This document shows, piece by piece, positions 34,805 through 42,590 of a stretch of 64,000 nucleotides of DNA. The DNA is from Hyphomicrobium sp. GTDB lineage: Bacteria > Pseudomonadota > Alphaproteobacteria > Rhizobiales > Hyphomicrobiaceae. The stretch spans positions 1-64,000 of the forward strand of contig JAKFUV010000002.1 in the NCBI GenBank assembly GCA_021732485.1, read 5' to 3'. Positions within the stretch are counted from its first letter, which is position 1; every line of letters starts with the position of its first letter. Both the position numbers and the translations under genes were made by a program. The notes below the pieces were generated by a model. That model ran no database searches, was not told the origin of the DNA, and saw nothing but the letters and a program-made list of their open reading frames with translations.

Positions 34805-36966
34805 GGCGGCGCTTCGCCATCGAAGCCGATTTCAAATTCAACCCGGCGGTTGGGGCTTGCAGCTCCGGTCAACGGGCTGATATCGAGCGGAGTTTTGCGG
34901 CCAATCGCGACCACGAGGCCGGCCGGCACGCCACGTGCGATCAAATCGGCGCGCACCGTTTCAGCCCGTTGCTGCGCAAGTGGTGCATTGATCGATTGAC
35001 CGCCCGGATCATCGGTATAGCCGACGACGCGAACAAGAATTCCGGCATTGGTTATGACCGGCACAAGCGCTTGCAGCGTTTCGCTGGCCGCCGCGCTGTC
35101 GCGATACTCGATGCCGGAGCTGAAAAACACCGCCTTTGCGCGTGCAGCCAACTCCAGCACTTGGCGCCCGCTTGGCGCCGGTGGCGCGACGATTTGTTGG
35201 ATGATCTGCGGTGGCGGTGGTGGCGGCAATGGCGGCGGTTCGAGCGACGTTGCGAGCAAGACCGTCGACGCGCCACCGGCGATTCGTTCGGCATACGTGG
35301 TCAATTGATCGGCGAGATGAGGCAAGCTTGCCGCAGCGGTCAGAGGGCCGGTCCGATCGTTGCCGCCTGCAATCGCAATGGTCAATGCGCCACCGGCGGT
35401 CGCCACGTCACCGGCCACGGCCCTCAGTGCGGCAATGATCGATACGAACCGCTCGTTCAGGCCGTCCAACCGGGCGCCATTCGTCTCATCGCCTAAGTCG
35501 GCTTTCAATTTGGCCAAGTCGGGGACGATGGCTTGGATCGAGGTCTCGGCCGCACGCAGTGCAGACCGCCGATCCTCACTTCGCGCCAAAGCAACGGCAG
35601 CCGCCAGATCGCTGCCAGCGTGGTGCAGGCGGTCGGCGCCACGCGCGGAGGCGCGAGCCAGCATTTCGCGGAGCAGTGACGTTTCAAGCGACGACAAATC
35701 TTTTCGGATGTTGGCGAGATCGGGCCGCAGATCCGGTGGTTTTTGGCCCGGGCCTGGGATAACGCTGAGGCGGTTTGCAATTGAGGTCTGCCGCAGCCGG
35801 CTGGTCAGTGTTTCAACCAGCGCAGATTTGGTTTCGGCGTTCGGTGTCAAACCGGAAACTGTCACGACGCGGCCGCGCGGACCGACATCAATCGTCACCG
35901 GGTAGCCAGTCATGCTCGGCAGCCCGGCAACAGCGCTTTCCGCGTTTCGGCGAACGGTGTATTCGGTCAATTCACCAAACCAGTGATATCCCAGCCAGCC
36001 CAGCAGCGGCAGCAGCACCAGCGCTGCGACGGCCTTTAGCACGCCAAAACTCACCGGCCGATTGAGGTCTGAATTCTCGGTTTCGATGCGCGACGTCAAA
36101 TCTCGGCCGACGACGGCCAAGGTTTCTGAGATGCGGCTGCGGTCGCCATCGGCATGGTCGACGTCGATCGCTTTGTGCCTTTCAATCGCTGTCAGGAAGG
36201 TGTCGTCGATGATGTCTTCAATGCGCTCCGGCGCGGTTCCGGAACAGCGGGCCGCGAGAAGCAGCTTCGGCGAAGTGCGCAGATAAACGCCCTCGTCGCC
36301 CAGATCGATCTGCCGCAAGCTTCCCTGATCAGCGGCCAGCGCTTCATTGGCAAATTCATTCAAGGCTGCCAGGATTCCGCTCATCGCATGTTCGCGATCG
36401 CTGTTGGCGGATTGCGGCCAGCGGGCCAGCAGTTCACCGGTGCCGCGGCGAATGAGATACAAGTCGCGGACCGCAAAAACTTGCGTACTGGCCATCGCCA
36501 ATTCAGCGACGGATTTGCCCGACATCAAACTTTGCAGCCGCAGCATCACGGCATTTTGTTCGATGCGCCGGTTCATTTGCTGCGCGAGGTCCTTGATCGC
36601 ACTCGCGACGTAGGACTTCACCAGGCGGCCGGTCATCGGATACAAAGCTTCGACCAACTCGTCCTGGCTGTTGCGCAGCTCAGTCTTGATCGTGGCCACA
36701 ACGAGTGGCGCGATGCTATCGGCGAGCTGGTCGTGTTCGGTGATTTCGGCGCGGCGCAAGGCAGTGCTTAGTACTTCCGAAACACTTACCGATAGGCGTT
36801 CGGGTGTGCCCGCGCGTTCAAATACCTGTTCGATCAAGGAGCGAAGTTCATCGCGGCCCTTGGCGTCGGTCTCGGCAAGTGTTTCGAGACGACGAGAGAG
36901 ATTTTGAAGTTCCTGATCTTCGCTGTCGAAGAGCAATTGTTTGAGCCGCGTTACACCTTCGGACAT
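34801..36966 (-). CDS. Transmembrane protein with cytoplasmic domain, BON and C-terminal OmpA domain
   Basis: A 721-residue protein with one membrane helix at about 306-327. The cytoplasmic N-terminal 300 residues are helical at first; residues 160-262 (VRDLYLIRRGTGELLARWPQ, then a central helix, then VYLRTSPKLLLAARCSG) resemble a roadblock/longin-like alpha/beta domain. After the helix, 355-395 looks like a BON domain (VTIDVGPRGRVVTVSGL). A long helical/linker region and a poly-proline segment (PPPLPPPPPP) precede the C-terminal OmpA domain (VRVVGYTDDPGG, NAPLAQQRAETVRADL, NRRVEFEI), which binds peptidoglycan. It is coupled to the GTPase gene by a 4-base overlap. The arrangement would let the cell wall signal to a cytoplasmic GTPase. 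The roadblock-like call is my inference. Confidence 0.83.
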   Translation of the reverse strand: MSEGVTRLKQLLFDSEDQELQNLSRRLETLAETDAKGRDELRSLIEQVFERAGTPERLSVSVSEVLSTALRRAEITEHDQLADSIAPLVVATIKTELRNSQDELVEALYPMTGRLVKSYVASAIKDLAQQMNRRIEQNAVMLRLQSLMSGKSVAELAMASTQVFAVRDLYLIRRGTGELLARWPQSANSDREHAMSGILAALNEFANEALAADQGSLRQIDLGDEGVYLRTSPKLLLAARCSGTAPERIEDIIDDTFLTAIERHKAIDVDHADGDRSRISETLAVVGRDLTSRIETENSDLNRPVSFGVLKAVAALVLLPLLGWLGYHWFGELTEYTVRRNAESAVAGLPSMTGYPVTIDVGPRGRVVTVSGLTPNAETKSALVETLTSRLRQTSIANRLSVIPGPGQKPPDLRPDLANIRKDLSSLETSLLREMLARASARGADRLHHAGSDLAAAVALARSEDRRSALRAAETSIQAIVPDLAKLKADLGDETNGARLDGLNERFVSIIAALRAVAGDVATAGGALTIAIAGGNDRTGPLTAAASLPHLADQLTTYAERIAGGASTVLLATSLEPPPLPPPPPPQIIQQIVAPPAPSGRQVLELAARAKAVFFSSGIEYRDSAAASETLQALVPVITNAGILVRVVGYTDDPGGQSINAPLAQQRAETVRADLIARGVPAGLVVAIGRKTPLDISPLTGAASPNRRVEFEIGFDGEAPP

Positions 36967-37074
36967 GGCGGCGGTTGGCCTTCTTGTGCAGGATCAGTGA
37001 ACGGGAGCAAGTTGGGCTGCGTTGCGTGCGGGTTTGCTATGGGTCGTCATCGGATGGTGGCAATTACTGCGTCA

Positions 37075-37380
37075 TCAGCTCCGGCTGATGCGGCGAATTT
37101 GCTCGCTGAGGTCGCTGACCGAGCCTGCTAGAGCTTCAAAGGCCAGTTTCCTGTCACTGGCTGATGCTCCAGCGAGGCCGTCAATGCGGGCTTCGAGCGC
37201 ATCGAGCTGGCGCGACAGTCCCAATTCAACTTCGGCCAGCCGGCTTTCGAGATTGGCAACGCGGGCTTCGACGCGTCGCATCGCATCGCCGACCAGAAGC
37301 TCGCGCACCTGATCCATTTTTTCGTCCGTCAATTCACGACCTGCGGAAGACCTGATTTCCGACAGCGATGGCGCATTCAT
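37075..37380 (-). CDS. Small coiled-coil protein upstream of the OmpA/GTPase genes
   Basis: A 101-residue, mostly helical protein, ATG 37380, with GAGAG about 9 bases upstream. Heptad-like runs (RVEARVANLESRLAEVELGL, then LDALEARIDGLAG and SVSDLSEQIRRI) indicate a coiled coil. No signal peptide. It is 108 bases upstream of the OmpA-protein gene in the same direction, so it is likely the first gene of that operon, and may be a scaffold for the GTPase or kinase. I do not recognise a family. Confidence 0.65.
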   Translation of the reverse strand: MNAPSLSEIRSSAGRELTDEKMDQVRELLVGDAMRRVEARVANLESRLAEVELGLSRQLDALEARIDGLAGASASDRKLAFEALAGSVSDLSEQIRRISRS

Positions 37381-37612
37381 ATCCAAATTCTCTCGTCGTT
37401 ACGCAATACCCGCTCCATGAATAGTGGATAGCCGGCGGAAACAAAAGAGAAACCGACAAATTGCGGCGGGCCGAGCGAAGCCCCAGAGATTGTTTTACGC
37501 TGGTCGTTGGCGCGTTCTTTGTACTGCCCGCGAGCTGCGTCTCAGCGGCTATCGCAAGGGTCGAACGTGATGACCGGCTTGGGCTCGTCCCGCCGACCAC
37601 GCCGAGCACCGG

Positions 37613-38020
37613 TCATTGCGTGCGCGTCAAAATCAAATAGTTGATCGAGCGGTAGAAGGTCTCGGGTCCGACGTAGCCTGGAATGCGGCCGACTTCTTTG
37701 TTACCTTTTACCAGCACGAACGTCGGTACGATCTCGACGGACGATTGCAAATCGAGATCGGACGTCGCCATGTCGTTGATATCGAGGAAGCGGACAGGCA
37801 CGTCTTTCGCCCTGGCCGACGCTTCATACGACGGCAAGACGTCACGGCGAAACAGCCCGCAGTAGATGCACCCCGGTGCTTCCATGACGACGAGTTGTAA
37901 TTCAGTGCGGCCAGCGATGGCGGCGTCGAGATCGAGACCGGCGTTTGGGCGTTCAGGCAACATCAGCAGCGCGCTCGTCGCCGCCAGAAACGTCAATAGT
38001 GTGCGAAGTCTGAGTGCCAC
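37613..38020 (-). CDS. Exported thioredoxin-like protein
   Basis: A 135-residue protein starting at GTG 38020 (GAGG 8 bases upstream), with a signal peptide (LLTFLAATSALLMLPERPNA) and a thioredoxin fold. The active site is CIYC at 51-54 (GCIYCGLFRRDVLP), and the cis-proline is in VEIVPTFVLVKG. It resembles SoxW/SoxS-like periplasmic thioredoxins. No sox genes are seen nearby, so its redox partner is not known. It stands alone between the coiled-coil gene and the NicO transporter gene, in the same direction as both. Confidence 0.82.
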   Translation of the reverse strand: MALRLRTLLTFLAATSALLMLPERPNAGLDLDAAIAGRTELQLVVMEAPGCIYCGLFRRDVLPSYEASARAKDVPVRFLDINDMATSDLDLQSSVEIVPTFVLVKGNKEVGRIPGYVGPETFYRSINYLILTRTQ

Positions 38021-38178
38021 GAAAACTGCCTCGTCAGGGCGCAAAATTGCCCACCATCCCAATGAACAGCGTTCTACGCGACCTTACGACGGCCGCGGTC
38101 GAAGTTTTTAAGAAGTAGTTAAGTTCTGCGCCATGATGAGACGGCGAAACAGGGCTGCGCTGGTCGTCGGGCCTGCGC

Positions 38179-39399
38179 TTACAGCGGGCTGCCGCCACGC
38201 AGCGACGCTATGAAGAAGGCGCTGCCGAGCAGTAGCACCAACCCGGCACCCGCCACGCCTGCGCCGGTTTGGACGCGTTCCGCCCACACACTGCCCGGGC
38301 CTGACATCCGTTCGGCCCAATTGCGCGAGCCGACTGCCATGGCGGCAAGGATCGAGACGGTAATTGCAGTGCCTAGGGCCATCGCAAATGTGCCGACCAC
38401 ACCGGCCCAGAACATCCCCTGGCTGAGCGCGAAGATCAGCAGCAAGATCGCCCCTGAACAGGGTCGAATGCCAACTGACAGGGCAATCGGCAGGGCTTTG
38501 CGCCACGACCACGCCCCCTGCAAATCTTTCGGCGCCGGCATGTGGCTATGACCGCAGCCGCAGTCGAGGCCATGCGTGTGCGCACCGGCCTTGGGGTGTT
38601 CGATCGCGAAGGGAGATGCTGCGCCCGTCGCACTCATCGGCTGCTTGGCGTTGCCACGCGCGCTGGCAAAGATCGGTGCCAACTGCCGCCATAACATGTA
38701 CGCGCCGACGGCTGCCACGAGGCCCCAACTGATGGTCTCGATCGTTGCTTCCGTCGATCGCATTTGTAGGCTGGTTTGGCTGAGTGCGACTGCCAAAATG
38801 CCAACGAAGGCGATGGCCGACAGCGCTTGAAATACGGCCGCTAGGAACGACAGGACAATGCCGCGACGGACGGTCTCTTCGTTGGCCAAAACGTAGGATG
38901 AAATCACTGCTTTGCCGTGCCCCGGCCCCGCCGCGTGCAGCACGCCGTATGAGAAGGCGATGGCGATCAGAGCCATGGCCGCGCCTAACGGGTGCTCACT
39001 TTTTAGTCCCCGGACCGCGGCCGCCATCTCACGGTTGAGGCGGCTCTGTGTTGTGAGCAGCCAATTCCAGGCCTGCTCGATGAGCCCCGACGGTGCTCGC
39101 TGTGCGATGGCAGCGGTGGGCGATTGACCGGCCGTAGCGGGAGCAGCTGTTGTTGCCGGCGCGATCGGCACGCCGAACGGGGACGGTCTGCTTCCCTCTT
39201 GGGCGTTAACTGTCGGCACCAGAATGAAGCTGGCGAACAACATCGCCCAGCCTACCGCCCAACGAAACCGTGCGAACCAGTCTGGAGCGCTTTGCGATCT
39301 GATGGACTCAGACCGGCGCTGTCGTTCGATGCTTTGCCGCATTTTCCGACAACGAACCGGGATCCACGTCGTCGGAAATTGCTCTAGGATTTCTTGCAT
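38179..39399 (-). CDS. NicO/RcnA-family metal transporter with repeat-encoded N-terminus
   Basis: A 406-residue membrane protein with about 7 helices in the NicO family: GVLHAAGPGHGKAVISSYVL carries the HxxxGHxK-type motif, a His/Cys-rich cytoplasmic loop (HTHGLDCGCGHSHMP) follows, then GIRPCSGAILLLIFALSQGM. Such proteins export or import Ni, Co or other divalent ions. Residues 5-40 are encoded by repeat copy C, and the mature signal sequence (GWAMLFASFILVPTVNA) lies just after it. The start is uncertain: 39399 overlaps the DUF1007 gene, while ATG 39342 is inside the repeat. It is encoded with DUF1007 and opposite znuA behind a Zur-like site, so zinc is a plausible cargo. Confidence 0.83.
   Translation of the reverse strand: MQEILEQFPTTWIPVRCRKMRQSIERQRRSESIRSQSAPDWFARFRWAVGWAMLFASFILVPTVNAQEGSRPSPFGVPIAPATTAAPATAGQSPTAAIAQRAPSGLIEQAWNWLLTTQSRLNREMAAAVRGLKSEHPLGAAMALIAIAFSYGVLHAAGPGHGKAVISSYVLANEETVRRGIVLSFLAAVFQALSAIAFVGILAVALSQTSLQMRSTEATIETISWGLVAAVGAYMLWRQLAPIFASARGNAKQPMSATGAASPFAIEHPKAGAHTHGLDCGCGHSHMPAPKDLQGAWSWRKALPIALSVGIRPCSGAILLLIFALSQGMFWAGVVGTFAMALGTAITVSILAAMAVGSRNWAERMSGPGSVWAERVQTGAGVAGAGLVLLLGSAFFIASLRGGSPL
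39282..39387 (-). repeat. 106-bp-family palindromic repeat, copy C
   Basis: A 106-base copy in minus orientation, more diverged than B and D. It supplies the TAG stop of the DUF1007 gene (39384-39386) and, in another frame, is read as part of the NicO transporter N-terminus (WIPVRCRKMRQSIERQRRS, then ESIRSQSA). One copy thus touches two genes. Confidence 0.85.
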
Positions 39400-40061
39400 G
39401 AAACCGTAACTGTTTTTGCCGAGCTGAAATTCAGCGCCGCAGCATCCGGGCTTAATTTCCCAAGCTCCTGAGCCATCGCGTCGCCGAGTTTGGCTGCATC
39501 AGCGGCGGCTTTATCGGCACTTGGCTCAACGAAGGCCGCCGTGCAGCCATCCGGGGCGCTTGCGAGCTTTAAGGCTTCGGTTTTCTCGGGCTCAAAGGCG
39601 ATGAAGAACGATGGGTCGTCGATTGAAAAATTAAAACCCTCGGCATCTGCAAGCACCGGTTGCGCCAAGGGCAGCGTGAAATGCAGCCGCAAAATTCCGT
39701 TGCTGTGTTCGAGCCAGGCGTCTTGTGGCGGACTGAGTTTGAGCTGGGTGCTACCAAGTTTGGCGAAGGTGAAATAGTCGAAGTCCTTCAGCCCGTCCAT
39801 ATTGACCTTGGCGAGTTCGGCAAGTTCCTCGCGATCGTATTTGCCGTCGTTGTTTTTGTCTAAGCCCTGGACGGCCATCGCGGTGTACATGTCATCGAAG
39901 GTCCAGACATGGCCGACGCCAGTGATGGCGCCCTGATTGTAAATGATGGTGGTTTCATATGTGACCCAGACGTGCGGATGGGCGCGTGCCGCAGTTGCCG
40001 ACGCGACGACCGTGGCGAGCGCAACACTGAGCACCGATCGATGGCGGTATAGCGATATCAT
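39384..40061 (-). CDS. DUF1007 family periplasmic protein with EF-hand-like loop
   Basis: A 225-residue exported protein: signal peptide ending in ATAARA, then HPHVWVTYETTI, the start of all DUF1007 proteins, with adjacent His that probably bind metal. Residues around 67-79 read DKNNDGKYDREEL, a good EF-hand-type calcium loop. Two cysteines (DGCTAA, VSCKKS) are near the C-terminus. DUF1007 genes usually pair with a NicO-type transporter, as here, and the pair works in metal transport. The last codon and the TAG stop are in repeat copy C. It is transcribed away from znuA; a Zur-like site lies between. Confidence 0.85.
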   Translation of the reverse strand: MISLYRHRSVLSVALATVVASATAARAHPHVWVTYETTIIYNQGAITGVGHVWTFDDMYTAMAVQGLDKNNDGKYDREELAELAKVNMDGLKDFDYFTFAKLGSTQLKLSPPQDAWLEHSNGILRLHFTLPLAQPVLADAEGFNFSIDDPSFFIAFEPEKTEALKLASAPDGCTAAFVEPSADKAAADAAKLGDAMAQELGKLSPDAAALNFSSAKTVTVSCKKS

Positions 40062-40238
40062 GATTGAGTGTGCCCCGCTTTATTTTCAGCTGTGGAAGCA
40101 TGCGAGCAGCAGCCCCATCTTCCAAATCAATTTGTCGACAGCGATGGTGGTCCGAAAGTTGGCGATATTGCGACACGAGCGCCCTCCCTGCTCGAGCGCA
40201 GGCATGCGGCTCGCTCATCATTGACGACTTATTGTGTT

Positions 40239-40254
40239 TGTTATATTATACAAT
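40239..40254 (+). promoter_or_regulatory. Zur-like operator between DUF1007 and znuA
   Basis: tgttatattatacaat is a near-palindrome of the TGTTATA..TATAACA type used by alphaproteobacterial Zur, located 22 bases before the znuA start and about 180 from the divergent DUF1007 start. Position and A+T-rich symmetry support it; no Zur gene is in the window. The A+T-rich region around it would also hold the znuA promoter. Confidence 0.55.
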
Positions 40255-40275
40255 AATTATCAGGGAGAGAATGTC

Positions 40276-41475
40276 ATGGCATTTGCGAGCAGAGTAAAGT
40301 GCGCGCCGACATCCGCCGCTCGCCGAGCTGTGTGGGTTCGCCAGCGGGCCGTCAATGGCATGCTCGCGTTGCTTGCATCTCGACGGCTGGATCATTTTCG
40401 GACGAAGTGGATCCAGGTTCGTCGTCAGAAAATGCGACAAAGCATCATGCTAGAGCGCCGATCTGATTCTATCAGATCGCAAAGCGCTCTAGTGCCATGG
40501 GTCGCGAGCGTTAGCGCTTTGATCGCCGCAACTGCGGCTAGTGCTGCGGATGCGCCGCGAGTCGTTGTTACGACGAAGCCCATACATTCGCTCATCGCCA
40601 ATATCATGGAGGGCGTCGGGACGCCGATACTGATCGTCGATGGATCGGCCTCTCCACATACCTTCACGCTCAAGCCATCCTCAGCCAAAGCCATCAACGA
40701 AGCCGATATCTTCGTCCGCGTCTCGGAAGCGGTCGAACCGTTCTCCCGAAAAATAGTCGCGGCTCTGCCCGCCAAGGTCACACTCATCACACTCAGTGAG
40801 AGCAAAGGTGTGCAGCTTCTCGATCAGCGCGAAGGTGGGACATTTGAGGAGCACCTGCATGATGATGCTAGAGCCGCGCACAGCGAGACTGATCATAAAC
40901 AAGGTGGCAGCGAGAAAAACGCCGGCAAGACGGAGCATGATCACGAACACGAAGCCAAAGACGGCCACATTTGGCTCGATCCCGTCAACGCCAAAGCCAT
41001 CGTTGAAACGGTGACGGCTGCATTGGCTCAAAGATATCCGGCCGCTGCAGACACGTTTCGCGCCAACGCTGCGCGGTTAAATGTTAAACTCGATCAGCTG
41101 ACCGCGGACATCATGACCAATCTAGAGCCGGTCAAAAGCCGGCCGTTCATCATCTTCCACGACGCCACTCAGTATTTTGAAAAGCGTTTTGGGTTGCAAG
41201 CGGCGGGATCGATCACAATTAGTCCGGACGTGCAGCCGAGTGCCAAGCGGTTGACAGCAGTGCGCAAAAAAATCGCTCAGCTTGGCGCGGTCTGCGTTTT
41301 CACCGAACCCTCATTTCAACCAAAGCTAGTGGCCGCTGTCATCGAAGGCAGCACATCGCGCACAGGAGAAATCGATGCCGAGGGGATCGGACTATCGGCC
41401 GGCAACGAGCTTTATTTCGAACTGATGCGCCGGATATCAAGGAATTTGCAAACGTGCCTGAGCGGCGACCGTTGA
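40276..41475 (+). CDS. znuA: Zinc ABC transporter substrate-binding protein
   Basis: A 399-residue ZnuA. The mature part starts APRVVVTTKPIHSLIANIME; the His- and Asp-rich loop (HDDARAAHSETDHKQ, then EHDHEHEAKDGHIWLDP) and the conserved HDATQYFEKRFGL are family features. ATG 40276 has GGGAGAG 9 bases upstream; a longer frame to 40234 starts at GTG inside the Zur-like site. Residues 38-72 are encoded by repeat copy D, which sits inside the signal-peptide region, so the N-terminus before the mature protein is about 92 residues instead of 25-30. No znuB or znuC is adjacent. It binds zinc in the periplasm; how the long leader is processed is not clear. Confidence 0.88.
   Translation: MAFASRVKCAPTSAARRAVWVRQRAVNGMLALLASRRLDHFRTKWIQVRRQKMRQSIMLERRSDSIRSQSALVPWVASVSALIAATAASAADAPRVVVTTKPIHSLIANIMEGVGTPILIVDGSASPHTFTLKPSSAKAINEADIFVRVSEAVEPFSRKIVAALPAKVTLITLSESKGVQLLDQREGGTFEEHLHDDARAAHSETDHKQGGSEKNAGKTEHDHEHEAKDGHIWLDPVNAKAIVETVTAALAQRYPAAADTFRANAARLNVKLDQLTADIMTNLEPVKSRPFIIFHDATQYFEKRFGLQAAGSITISPDVQPSAKRLTAVRKKIAQLGAVCVFTEPSFQPKLVAAVIEGSTSRTGEIDAEGIGLSAGNELYFELMRRISRNLQTCLSGDR
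40387..40492 (+). repeat. 106-bp-family palindromic repeat, copy D (within znuA)
   Basis: A 106-base copy in plus orientation and nearly identical to copy B. Its 3' half (40450-40492) forms a 17-bp stem: ctagagcgc pairs with gcgctctag and cgatctga with tcagatcg, with a TTCTA loop and a small bulge. It has no stop codon in the znuA frame, and encodes Met twice (40432 and 40447), either of which could serve as an internal start giving a signal peptide of normal length. Confidence 0.88.
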
Positions 41476-41479
41476 GTGG

Positions 41480-42415
41480 TCACCGCCGGCTGACATTCGA
41501 CGGCGCGACGGATGATGTCAGCAGCACGTCGCTATCGAACAGTGGTTCTATCAACCGTATCCCGAGCCGTTCCGCACTGGCCCAAACAACGACACCTGCG
41601 AGACGCCGACCAGAATTTGTCACGACGGCGACCCTGGTTCCCGGTTGCCGTGCCCGTCCGGTGTCGATGCCCGGAACAATGAGCCCGAGGCCACTTTGCG
41701 AGATATCAGTGATGATTGCAGCCGACGGCGGTCTGAGAGTGTCGCTCAAAACATGCAAGGTGGCGGCAAGGTTCAGTTGGCGTCGCGTGTGATTGCGCCG
41801 ATCGGCCCAGCTTGGATAGACGAGATCACCTGCCGGAGTGACGCATGGTGAAGCGCCGGCAACGACGCGGTTGATCAGCAATTCAAGGCCACTGTCGCTT
41901 GCCGCCGACGCGCCCGCCGGCGATTTCCCTGCAAGCCGATGCACCGCATCAGCGGCTGCATAGCCGACCGCTGCGCTGCGTCGCCAGAGGCCGCTCACCG
42001 TAACCCAATCGTCGTCGATCAATGGCTTGGCGCCTTTGCCGTGGGCCGCGACGGTGCGGCCATCGTGATGCTCGATCCGAAGTGTCAGAGCTTTGGCAGC
42101 GTCAACCAGGTCATAAAAATCAGCGATCAGAGACAGATGAGTTTCAGACAGGCCCGGCTTTGACAGTTTAATCGCGGCAATTGATGAGACGCGAGGCTCG
42201 GCCGGAAAATAACGCGATGCCTCAGTACCGCATGCCAACGGCCGCAGAAATGCACGTGCTGAACTGATGCTGGCACACAGCGACACGGCGATCAGCGCAA
42301 AATCGAGTTCATTGCCGATGGTGGCGAGCAGCCGGGCGCGTGCTTTGATGGGTGTATCGGAAATTGATGACATCGACGGGAAATCCATTTCAATATCACG
42401 CTGGTTGGAGGCCAT
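41480..42415 (-). CDS. PilZ-domain protein
   Basis: A 311-residue cytoplasmic protein. The C-terminal 100 residues form a PilZ domain: RRNHTRRQLNLAATL supplies the arginines of the RxxxR motif and ITDISQSGLGLIV gives the (D/N)xSxxG motif; both bind cyclic di-GMP in the family. The first 200 residues, mostly helical, are not recognised. Start chosen at ATG 42415 (MASNQRDIEM); the frame upstream to 42532 is less protein-like. It converges on znuA with 4 bases between stops. Divergent from the response regulator gene at 42591. It may act as a c-di-GMP effector for motility or exopolysaccharide, but there is no direct evidence. Confidence 0.78.
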   Translation of the reverse strand: MASNQRDIEMDFPSMSSISDTPIKARARLLATIGNELDFALIAVSLCASISSARAFLRPLACGTEASRYFPAEPRVSSIAAIKLSKPGLSETHLSLIADFYDLVDAAKALTLRIEHHDGRTVAAHGKGAKPLIDDDWVTVSGLWRRSAAVGYAAADAVHRLAGKSPAGASAASDSGLELLINRVVAGASPCVTPAGDLVYPSWADRRNHTRRQLNLAATLHVLSDTLRPPSAAIITDISQSGLGLIVPGIDTGRARQPGTRVAVVTNSGRRLAGVVVWASAERLGIRLIEPLFDSDVLLTSSVAPSNVSRR

Positions 42416-42590
42416 GTCGTTGGCCGCAGCAGCGCGCGTTGCAGCGTGGCATTGACTGGTTGCCTGATGATGAAAGGATGCTTCTCGCGACGTGTAAAAC
42501 GGCGCTGAGGCACACCGAACAACGTCGTTCACAGAATAGAGGTCTGTACTTTGCTGTCGTCACTCGCCCGAGTTTTCGGACTTTATTTCG

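Noticed and set aside
37570..37615. An inverted repeat (tgaccgg ... ccggtca) near the thioredoxin-like gene
   Set aside because: The arms are only 7 bp and the loop exceeds 25 bases with no T run, so it is not a convincing terminator.
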